35,789 nucleotides of DNA from JAJXYN01 sp964532735. Lineage in GTDB: Bacteria > Patescibacteriota > Patescibacteriia > JAGPKW01. Positions within the stretch are counted from its first letter, which is position 1. Each line of letters begins with the position of its first letter. Made by a program: the position numbers and the translations under genes. The stretch covers positions 1-35,789 of the forward strand of contig CAZHKK010000009.1 of the NCBI GenBank assembly GCA_964532735.1. The letters run 5' to 3'. The notes below the pieces were generated by a model. The model was not told where the DNA came from, did no database searches, and saw nothing but the letters and a program-made list of their open reading frames with translations. Positions 23,517 to 29,656 of the stretch are shown here, in pieces.

Positions 23517-24188
23517 ATGCTTTTTGATATTGATTTGGAAGAAATGATACAGGAAAAAAAAATGATTGTTCGTGGTATTAATAATGAAATTCTTGATTAT
23601 GATTTTCTTAAAAAATATGACATGATTCAGTCAGCTTCTTTGGATATTAGGCTTAATACTATTTTTGCAGTTAGAAAAAATGAATATGATTTTTTTGAAA
23701 TGTGTAAAAAAGGTAGTCATTATAACTATATTCCTGTTAGTGATATTCCTATTGATCCTTTTAATGTTGATGCTGATGACTATGAGATAATTGAACTTAA
23801 TATGGGGGAAGAATTTATTATTCCTCCATTGAGTTTTTGTCTTGCTGGTACAATAGAATCTGTTGAATTGCCTCATAATATTTGTTATCAGCTTGATGGA
23901 AAAAGTACTATCGGAAGACTTGCATTATCAACTCACATTACGGCTGGATTTGCTGATCCTGGTTTTAAAAATCAAATAACATGTGAATTGTTTAATCATA
24001 ATAGATCTCCAATAATACTTCGTCCAGGTATGTATATTGGGCAATATAAGTTTTTTAAGTCATCTTCTGGGAGAAACGCTAAAAATCCCTATTGTATTAA
24101 TGGAACTTATGCTGGACAACCAGCAACTCAGTATCCAAAAACTAAAAAAATATTTAGATATCTTTTTAATGAAGGATTTTTAAAATAA
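23517..24188 (+). CDS. dcd: dCTP deaminase / dUTPase family protein
   Basis: Forms dUMP or dUTP from dCTP, the precursor of thymidylate. The 223 residues carry the trimeric dUTPase-fold motifs: SASLDIRLN near residue 40, PPLSFCLAGTIESVELP, then YQLDGKSTIGRLALSTHITA and GFADPGFKNQITCELFN. The last holds the catalytic glutamate of dCTP deaminases. GMYIGQYKF follows. Simple deaminase and bifunctional deaminase-dUTPase activity cannot be told apart by eye. The gene lies next to thyX, which uses the product dUMP. Start is fixed by AAGGAGG five bases upstream. It has its own promoter and a G+C-rich terminator. Confidence 0.88.
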   Translation: MLFDIDLEEMIQEKKMIVRGINNEILDYDFLKKYDMIQSASLDIRLNTIFAVRKNEYDFFEMCKKGSHYNYIPVSDIPIDPFNVDADDYEIIELNMGEEFIIPPLSFCLAGTIESVELPHNICYQLDGKSTIGRLALSTHITAGFADPGFKNQITCELFNHNRSPIILRPGMYIGQYKFFKSSSGRNAKNPYCINGTYAGQPATQYPKTKKIFRYLFNEGFLK

Positions 24189-24194
24189 TTTTTC

Positions 24195-24222
24195 ACCCGG
24201 TTTAAAGCCGGGTTTTCTCTTT
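24195..24222 (+). terminator. dcd terminator
   Basis: ACCCGG (24195-24200) pairs with CCGGGT (24208-24213) around TTTAAAG, then TTTCTCTTT. It is richer in G+C than the terminators of the surrounding housekeeping genes. Confidence 0.85.
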
Positions 24223-24264
24223 ATTTTTAATCTATTGTAATGTAATATTGGGGTAACAATTTTT

Positions 24265-24271
24265 AAGGAGG
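24265..24271 (+). promoter_or_regulatory. Strong ribosome-binding site of the ThyX-like gene
   Basis: AAGGAGG (24265-24271), six bases before ATG 24278. A possible -10 (TGTAATAT) lies at 24241-24248. Confidence 0.75.
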
Positions 24272-24277
24272 CAATAA

Positions 24278-25648
24278 ATGATTACTGTTAAAATGGTTGA
24301 TGACCATAAAATCAATCCAGAATGTATGGCGGATTATGCTGGAAGGGGATGTTATAAACCAGAATCTCCAACTTTTAAAGATGAGCCTGTGTTGGATGTA
24401 AAAAATCAATTGTTTTTATCTAGTCATCATACTACATTTGAACATCAGTTGTTCAATTTTGTTATAGATGGAATTTCTATTTCTGATATTACTTTTGGTT
24501 TACATTTATTAAACCCTTATTATAATACAGATCAAAGATCTGGTAGATTTTCAAAAATGTATGATAATCCAAATTTTGAAGAAATTGAAAAACATATAAC
24601 AGAGGTTTATGGTGAAACTAAAAATATTTCTGATGTTATGAAGTTTATAAAATTTGGTTATAAGATTTTTTTTGATAACATAGATAAAGCAACAGAAATC
24701 TCTAAGGATCTTTTAAAAAAAAGAGTTTATCAAAATGATAAATATATAGAATTAAATGCTAAAAAAATGGCTCAAGAACAACTTAGAAATGTTGTTAGTA
24801 CTATTTTTGATAGTTGGTGTTTTTTTTCTGTAGATATACCAACAATTGCTGCTATGTATGAAGAGCCATTAACTCCAGGAGTAAAAGTTGTTATGGATAA
24901 AATTAAAGAAGAATTTCTTAAGTTTTATCCTAATATGAGTTATATTTTTAGAGATAATGAGAGAAATCTTAATTATCAATCTATAAGTATGGAAAATATT
25001 TTTGAAAGTAATATACTTAATTCTCCAAAAAGTGAATTAATTAATATTGGCGGTGATGTTAAAAAAATTGTTACTCCTTTTGTTTTGGATATGATCCCGA
25101 TAGATAAATTATTCTATTCAAAGAAATATGCAGAAAACAATTTAATAAACATTAACTCTTTGATTAATGTTTCCATTGCTACTGCCGGGCAAGATCAAAG
25201 ACATAGAAGTATAAAACGTAATGTTCCTATTTTTATTGGAGACTTTTATGCTCCATCTATTATTTGTAACATGAATATTGATAAACAAATAAAAAATTTA
25301 ATTAGTATGTGGTTTAATTTGAGGAGTAAAATTAATAATTCATTGTTTGATGCTATTGCTCCTTATGGTGCTATGGTGAGTTATAAAAAAAGTGCTAATA
25401 TAAATGCTTTTGCACATGAACAACTAAAAAGATTATGTTTTTGTACTCAAGAAGAAATTTATAATGTTAATCGTATTTTAAGAGAAGATATTATTTCTAA
25501 AAATATTGATAATAAGTTTGATTCAATTATTGAAATGATGTTACCTCCTTGTTCTAGAATATGTGGTAGTTGTTTTGAGGGTAGTAGATTTTGTAATAGA
25601 GATAAAAAAAATCGTATTTTAAATCCTTGCCCTGTTCGTGAAATTTAA
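24278..25648 (+). CDS. thyX: Tandem ThyX-like flavin-dependent thymidylate synthase
   Basis: A 456-residue protein, about twice the usual ThyX length, consistent with two ThyX-like halves. ThyX methylates dUMP with methylene-tetrahydrofolate and FAD. The N-terminal half has SSHHTTFEHQLFNFVIDGIS (a clear ThyX segment) and QRSGRFSK (86-93), matching the second part of the canonical RHRxxSxNExSxRYS motif, but its RHR part is replaced by LLNPYY. The C-terminal half has ATAGQDQRHRSIKRN with RHR at 308-310 but no SGRYS. So each half keeps a different portion of the active-site motif. The C-terminus is cysteine rich (C425, C429, C432, C439, C451) and may bind metal or an iron-sulfur cluster. Adjacent dcd supports a role in dUMP metabolism; activity of this divergent form is not certain. 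Confidence 0.75.
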   Translation: MITVKMVDDHKINPECMADYAGRGCYKPESPTFKDEPVLDVKNQLFLSSHHTTFEHQLFNFVIDGISISDITFGLHLLNPYYNTDQRSGRFSKMYDNPNFEEIEKHITEVYGETKNISDVMKFIKFGYKIFFDNIDKATEISKDLLKKRVYQNDKYIELNAKKMAQEQLRNVVSTIFDSWCFFSVDIPTIAAMYEEPLTPGVKVVMDKIKEEFLKFYPNMSYIFRDNERNLNYQSISMENIFESNILNSPKSELINIGGDVKKIVTPFVLDMIPIDKLFYSKKYAENNLININSLINVSIATAGQDQRHRSIKRNVPIFIGDFYAPSIICNMNIDKQIKNLISMWFNLRSKINNSLFDAIAPYGAMVSYKKSANINAFAHEQLKRLCFCTQEEIYNVNRILREDIISKNIDNKFDSIIEMMLPPCSRICGSCFEGSRFCNRDKKNRILNPCPVREI

Positions 25649-25660
25649 TTTTATTAGATT

Positions 25661-25687
25661 AATCCGAGTGTAATGCTCGGATTTTTT
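25661..25687 (+). terminator. thyX terminator
   Basis: AATCCGAG (25661-25668) pairs perfectly with CTCGGATT (25676-25683) around a 7-base loop, followed by T. Confidence 0.9.
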
Positions 25688-25690
25688 AAT

Positions 25691-25718
25691 TAAAAAACCG
25701 GGAATATTTTATCCCGGT
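25691..25718 (-). terminator. Terminator of the minus-strand acidic gene
   Basis: ACCGGGA (25697-25703) pairs with TCCCGGT (25712-25718); read on the minus strand the stem is followed by a T run (the A run at 25692-25697). It lies back to back with the thyX terminator. Confidence 0.85.
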
Positions 25719-25732
25719 AAATTATTTTAAAG

Positions 25733-26011
25733 CTAGAGATCATGCTCTAGTGCTTCATCTATATCATCTTCATTTGGAAAAATTAAATCTAAAAGATCAT
25801 CTTCTGTATCTTCTGTTTCTTCATAATTTTCTTCTTCATTATCATCAAATTCAAGATAGTCATTATCAAATTCAAAATCTTCTTTTTCGGTTTCATCGAA
25901 TTCTTCTTCTTGAAGACCTTCATTTCTTAAGTATTTTTCGTAATTATTTTCAAAATCTTCATCAAAATCATCATCTTCATCAAAATCATCATCTTCATTA
26001 TTGAAAGACAT
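25733..26011 (-). CDS. Highly acidic 92-residue protein of unknown function
   Basis: About half of the residues are Asp or Glu, starting MSFNNEDDDFDEDDDFDEDF. Aromatic residues (Phe, Tyr) are regularly interspersed and there are very few basic residues. The C-terminus (DDLLDLIFPNEDDIDEAL) has a hydrophobic patch that might bind a partner. The start at 26011 is chosen over an upstream ATG (26050) because AAGGAGG lies seven bases before it on the minus strand. The gene has a consensus promoter and a good terminator, so it is expressed. I do not recognise the family. Acidic tails of RNA polymerase delta subunits, DNA mimics and chaperone-like proteins share this composition, but none can be claimed. 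Confidence 0.85.
   Translation of the reverse strand: MSFNNEDDDFDEDDDFDEDFENNYEKYLRNEGLQEEEFDETEKEDFEFDNDYLEFDDNEEENYEETEDTEDDLLDLIFPNEDDIDEALEHDL
25958..25993. repeat. Perfect 18-bp tandem duplication in the acidic gene
   Basis: The unit TTCATCAAAATCATCATC occurs twice without change (25958-25975 and 25976-25993) and encodes the repeated DDDFDE block near the N-terminus of the acidic protein. It indicates recent slippage growth of the acidic tract. Confidence 0.9.
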
Positions 26012-26041
26012 AATGGTGCCTCCTTTTATTTTTGTAATTGT

Positions 26042-26070
26042 ATAATACATTTTTTATATATTTTTGTCAA
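26042..26070 (-). promoter_or_regulatory. Consensus promoter of the acidic gene (minus strand)
   Basis: On the minus strand TTGACA (complement of 26065-26070), a 17-base spacer and TATTAT (complement of 26042-26047). It is the only perfect -35 I found. AAGGAGG follows as the complement of 26019-26025. Confidence 0.8.
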
Positions 26071-26093
26071 ATTATGTTTTATTGTGTTATAAT
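26064..26093 (+). promoter_or_regulatory. Divergent promoter of the PGK-like gene
   Basis: Extended -10 TGTTATAAT at 26085-26093; the likely -35 is TTGTCA (26064-26069) with an 18-base spacer. This -35 lies on the same bases as the -35 of the minus-strand promoter. Confidence 0.6.
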
Positions 26094-26124
26094 ATTGTTA
26101 GTAATTAAAAGGTAAAAATATAAA

Positions 26125-27303
26125 ATGAAATTTAGATCTATAGATGATTTAAAAAATTTAAAAAATAAAACAATTTTGTTTTATTGTGATTTTAATGTTG
26201 ACATTGTTGATAATAATATTGTTGATGATAGAAAAATAAGAGAAATTATAGATAGTTTAGAATATTTATCTTTTTCTGGAGCTAAGGTTTTGCTTTTTTC
26301 AAAAGAAAATAATACAAAAAAAATAGAATTTGTGTTAACAGTATTAAATAAATTTTTAAAACTAAATTATGATTTTCAAAACAAAATAGTTTATTGTAAT
26401 AGTTCAGAAGTTAATAGATTGGAAGATGTTATAAAGCTTGTTAGTTTTGGTGATATTATTGTTGTTAATGATTTTAATACATATATTGATAAAATAAATA
26501 AAATAAAATCTTCTCATAATATTTTAAAGAAGATTGTTTCTAGGTGTGATTATTTTGTTTTTGAAAATTTTAACGATTTATATACAGATGATTATTTTAT
26601 TGTTAATTTTTCTAAAAAAATAAAAACTTTTTTTGGTTATTCTTTTTTAAATAAACTTAATAATTATGCTCGTATTCAATTAGAAAAAGGAAATTCTGTT
26701 GCTGTTGTTGGTGGGGAATATAATGTTTTAAAGTTTAATTTTATAGAAAATCTTTTGAGTAAGGGTGTTTATGTTCTTCTTGGAGGAGAAGTTTCTTCTG
26801 TTTTTGTTTCTGTTTATAAAAATAGATTATTAAATAAGATTAAAAATGTAAATAAAAAATCTAGTGGTAAAGTTTTAAATTTAATAAAAAAATATAAAAA
26901 TAATATTATATTGCCAATAGATTTTATGGTTTCAGAAAATAAAGATAAAAAAATTTCTAATTATAGAAAAAATATTTCTGAACTTAATAAATATGATAAT
27001 ATTTATGATATTGGTCCAGAAACTATAAAATCTTTTATACCTTATATAAAAAGAGCTAAATATCTTATTTGGAGTGGTTTACTTGGTTTTGTTGAGAATA
27101 AAAAATTTTCTCATGGTAGTATGTTAATATCTCAACTTTTTTGTAATAGATCTAAAGGTCCATCTTTTGGTGTTGTTGTTGGAAATAGGACTTGTAATTT
27201 TTTGAATGCTACAAAATATGGAGATGATGTTGATTTTTGTTTTTATGAAAAGGAAACTTTTTATAGACTAATTAATGATGAGGAAACTAATATAAAAATA
27301 TAA
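26125..27303 (+). CDS. Degenerate phosphoglycerate kinase homologue (probable pseudo-enzyme)
   Basis: A 392-residue protein with the overall size and order of motifs of phosphoglycerate kinase (PGK), which normally makes ATP from 1,3-bisphosphoglycerate. Recognisable pieces are YCDFNVD (D22, N24; usual RVDFNVP), DDRKIREIIDSL, IENLLSKGVYVLLGGEVSS, YDIGPETIKSF and IWSGLLGFVEN (usual WNGPMGVFE). Key sites are lost. The SHLGRP loop reads LLFSKENN. The arginine of LENxRF is missing. The RAHAS segment is replaced near YFIVNFSKK. The catalytic lysine of GGAKVSDK is replaced in VVGGEYNVLKF (193-204). The GGGD motif near the end is VVVGNRT. The reading frame is intact, with its own promoter and terminator, so it is not a decayed gene. 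Activity as a kinase looks unlikely; binding or regulation is possible. A normal pgk should exist elsewhere. Confidence 0.75.
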   Translation: MKFRSIDDLKNLKNKTILFYCDFNVDIVDNNIVDDRKIREIIDSLEYLSFSGAKVLLFSKENNTKKIEFVLTVLNKFLKLNYDFQNKIVYCNSSEVNRLEDVIKLVSFGDIIVVNDFNTYIDKINKIKSSHNILKKIVSRCDYFVFENFNDLYTDDYFIVNFSKKIKTFFGYSFLNKLNNYARIQLEKGNSVAVVGGEYNVLKFNFIENLLSKGVYVLLGGEVSSVFVSVYKNRLLNKIKNVNKKSSGKVLNLIKKYKNNIILPIDFMVSENKDKKISNYRKNISELNKYDNIYDIGPETIKSFIPYIKRAKYLIWSGLLGFVENKKFSHGSMLISQLFCNRSKGPSFGVVVGNRTCNFLNATKYGDDVDFCFYEKETFYRLINDEETNIKI

Positions 27304-27311
27304 ACTAATTT

Positions 27312-27345
27312 TAGATACAAGATTAATTTTGTATCTATTTTTATT
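27312..27345 (+). terminator. Terminator of the PGK-like gene
   Basis: TAGATACAA (27312-27320) pairs perfectly with TTGTATCTA (27329-27337) around GATTAATT, followed by T-rich sequence. Confidence 0.85.
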
Positions 27346-27349
27346 TTTA

Positions 27350-27358
27350 TGATAAAAT
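27350..27358 (+). promoter_or_regulatory. Possible recJ promoter
   Basis: TGATAAAAT (27350-27358), an extended -10 with one mismatch; the same nonamer lies before the last gene of the window. The leader to ATG 27430 is about 65 bases. Confidence 0.4.
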
Positions 27359-27429
27359 TATTGGCGAATTGATATTTGTAAAATGTTTATAATTTTTAAA
27401 AATATTTTTTAAATATTAATTTAGTTTTA

Positions 27430-29139
27430 ATGAAATTTAATTGGAAAATTGCTGAAAAAGTAAGTGTTGATTTTAATTCTAATATAAAAAATATCAATAA
27501 AAATATAATTCAAATTCTTTTTAATCGTGGCGTTAAAGAAGAATTTCAAATTTCTGATTTTTTAAATCCAGATTATAATAAACTTTATGATCCATTTATT
27601 TTTAAGGATATAAATATAGCTGTTAATAGGGTTTTTGATGCTATAAAAAATAATGAAAAAATATATATATATGGAGATTATGATGCAGATGGGGTTTGTT
27701 CTTCCGCTTTGCTTTATATGTTTTTAAAAAAAATAGGGGGGGATGTTTATTGTTATATTCCAGACAGAAAGAGTGAAGGTAATGGAATAAATATTAATGC
27801 TGTTAATTATATAAAATCTTGTGGAGCTAGTTTAATTATTTCTGTTGATACTGGTATAGTTGCTTTTGAAGAGGTTGATCTTATTAATAATTTAGGAATG
27901 GATGTTGTTATCACAGATCATCATGATCCTATTGGTAATAAATTACCAAATGCTATAGCTGTTATTAACCCAAAAAGAGAAGACTCAAATTATTCTTTTA
28001 ATGATTTAGCTGGAGTGGGAGTTGCTTTTAAATTTTGTTCTGCTATTGCTTTGCAAAGTGAAGATAAAGACGACTTGTTGAATTTTTTAAAATGGAATTT
28101 AGATTTGGTTGCTATTGCTACTATAGCTGATATGGTTACTCTTGTTGATGAAAATAGAGTTATAGTTAATTATGGAATGATTGTTTTAAATAAAACCAAG
28201 AATATTGGTTTACAAGAATTGTTAAAAATTTGTTTTAATGGAGAAATACCAAATGAAATTACCGTTTCTGATGTTGGTTTTAAAATAGGTCCTCGTATTA
28301 ATGCTGCTGGTCGTATGGATCATGCAGAAATAGCTTTTAAATTATTGATTACAGAAAATAGAGAAGAAGCAAAAAAAATTGCATTAGAATTGAATTTAAA
28401 GAATACGGAAAGACAGAATATTGTTTCTAATTCTGTAAAAAGCTTTATTAAGTCAAATAATATAAATATTGAAAACGATAAATTAATTATAGCTCATCAT
28501 GATAGTTGGCCTGTTGGTATTATAGGTCTTATTGCTACAAAAATTCGTGATTATTATAATTTACCAACTTTTGCAATGACTACAGAAAATAATTGTATAG
28601 TTGGTTCCGGAAGAAGTTTAAGTGGTTTTAATATTACTTCTGCAATGCAAAAAAATCCAGATTTATTTATTAAATATGGTGGTCATGAACTTGCTTGTGG
28701 TTGCTCTGTTTCTTTTGATAAATATAATGAATTTTCTAAAAGAATGAAAAATTATGCTAATGAAATATTAAATAATTTTATCTTTATTAATGATTTATTT
28801 ATTGATATGATTATTGATTTTTCTGATATTAATTTTGAGTTTTATGAAGATTTATTAAAATTACAACCATATGGAAAAGGTAATGAAGATCCTGTTTTTT
28901 TAACAAAAAATGTTGAAGTTTCTTCTTTTTCTGTTTTTGGGAAAAATTCGGAGCATTATAAAATGAATTTAAAACAAGGGGATTCTGTTTTTACTTGTTT
29001 TGTTTTTGGTGGAGCTAGTGAATTATTTTCTAAATTTAAGGTTAGTGATAAAATTGATATTGTTTATAAGATAGAATTAAATGAATGGAACGGAAGAAAA
29101 GAATTGAGGCTTGGTTTTATAGATTATAAAATTATTTGA
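27430..29139 (+). CDS. recJ: Single-stranded-DNA-specific exonuclease RecJ
   Basis: A 569-residue 5'-3' single-strand exonuclease of recombination and mismatch repair. Phosphoesterase motifs are in order: IYGDYDADGVCSSALLY (metal-binding Asp), SVDTGIVAFEEV, VVITDHHDP (DHH, D163-H165), and DLVAIATIADMVTLVDENR. GPRINAAGRMD follows. The DHHA1 domain has HHDSWPVGIIGLIATKI, GSGRSLSGFNI and KYGGHELACGCSV (usual GGHxxAAG). A C-terminal OB-fold region follows (PYGKGNEDPVF). Length is standard. rnhA begins 22 bases after the TGA stop and is probably co-transcribed. Confidence 0.96.
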   Translation: MKFNWKIAEKVSVDFNSNIKNINKNIIQILFNRGVKEEFQISDFLNPDYNKLYDPFIFKDINIAVNRVFDAIKNNEKIYIYGDYDADGVCSSALLYMFLKKIGGDVYCYIPDRKSEGNGININAVNYIKSCGASLIISVDTGIVAFEEVDLINNLGMDVVITDHHDPIGNKLPNAIAVINPKREDSNYSFNDLAGVGVAFKFCSAIALQSEDKDDLLNFLKWNLDLVAIATIADMVTLVDENRVIVNYGMIVLNKTKNIGLQELLKICFNGEIPNEITVSDVGFKIGPRINAAGRMDHAEIAFKLLITENREEAKKIALELNLKNTERQNIVSNSVKSFIKSNNINIENDKLIIAHHDSWPVGIIGLIATKIRDYYNLPTFAMTTENNCIVGSGRSLSGFNITSAMQKNPDLFIKYGGHELACGCSVSFDKYNEFSKRMKNYANEILNNFIFINDLFIDMIIDFSDINFEFYEDLLKLQPYGKGNEDPVFLTKNVEVSSFSVFGKNSEHYKMNLKQGDSVFTCFVFGGASELFSKFKVSDKIDIVYKIELNEWNGRKELRLGFIDYKII

Positions 29140-29161
29140 TTTAATTAATAATAAATAGATT

Positions 29162-29572
29162 ATGTATATTATTCACACAGATGGAGGCTCTAGAGGAAAC
29201 CCTGGTCCAGCAGCTATTGGTGTCGTTATTGATGAAAAAAAACCTAATGGAGATGTTTTAAATATTAAAAAATATAAGGAGCATATCGGAGAGAATACTA
29301 ATAACCAAGCGGAATATATGGCTATTTTATGGGCTTTAAATTTTTGCAAAATTAATAAGTTTAAAGATTTAGAGTGTTATTTGGATTCTGAACTTGTTGT
29401 TAAACAATTAAATAAAGAGTATAAAATTAAAGATTCAGGTCTTTTAAAAATAGCAACAAAAATATTTTTGATGTTAGATAGTTTTAACTCTTTAAAATTT
29501 ATTCATGTTAGGAGAGAATTTAATAAAGAAGCTGACAAATTAGTTAATGAAGCATTAGATGGGTTAAAATAA
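29162..29572 (+). CDS. rnhA: Ribonuclease HI family protein
   Basis: A 136-residue RNase H that cuts RNA in RNA-DNA hybrids. It begins MYIIHTDGGSRGNPGPAAIG with D7. E51 is in NNQAEYMAI, D75 in YLDSELVVKQL and D125 in FNKEADKLVNEAL, so the four acidic active-site residues are present. It has no N-terminal hybrid-binding domain, and the sequence resembles the short RNase HI/reverse-transcriptase-like (RVT_3) group. The pairing with recJ suggests primer or R-loop processing, which is inference. Confidence 0.93.
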   Translation: MYIIHTDGGSRGNPGPAAIGVVIDEKKPNGDVLNIKKYKEHIGENTNNQAEYMAILWALNFCKINKFKDLECYLDSELVVKQLNKEYKIKDSGLLKIATKIFLMLDSFNSLKFIHVRREFNKEADKLVNEALDGLK

Positions 29573-29582
29573 AAAATAAATA

Positions 29583-29609
29583 TTAGCACTCTTGATTTTT
29601 GACTGCTAA
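29583..29609 (+). promoter_or_regulatory. CIRCE operator (HrcA-binding site) of clpC
   Basis: TTAGCACTC (29583-29591), nine bases, then GACTGCTAA (29601-29609). This is the CIRCE consensus TTAGCACTC-N9-GAGTGCTAA with a single mismatch in the second arm. It overlaps the clpC -35, so HrcA would block the promoter until heat or protein stress. hrcA, groE and dnaK are not in the window. Confidence 0.92.
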
Positions 29610-29620
29610 TATTTTATAAT
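29592..29620 (+). promoter_or_regulatory. clpC promoter
   Basis: TTGATT (29592-29597), a 17-base spacer and TATAAT (29615-29620). The -35 lies in the CIRCE spacer. Confidence 0.8.
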
Positions 29621-29656
29621 TGTGAAACGTATTATATAAATTTTAAATTTTAATTA

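Noticed and set aside
25750..26004. Plus-strand His/Leu-rich frame opposite the acidic gene
   Set aside because: It is the complement of Asp/Glu codons; the minus strand has promoter, AAGGAGG and terminator.
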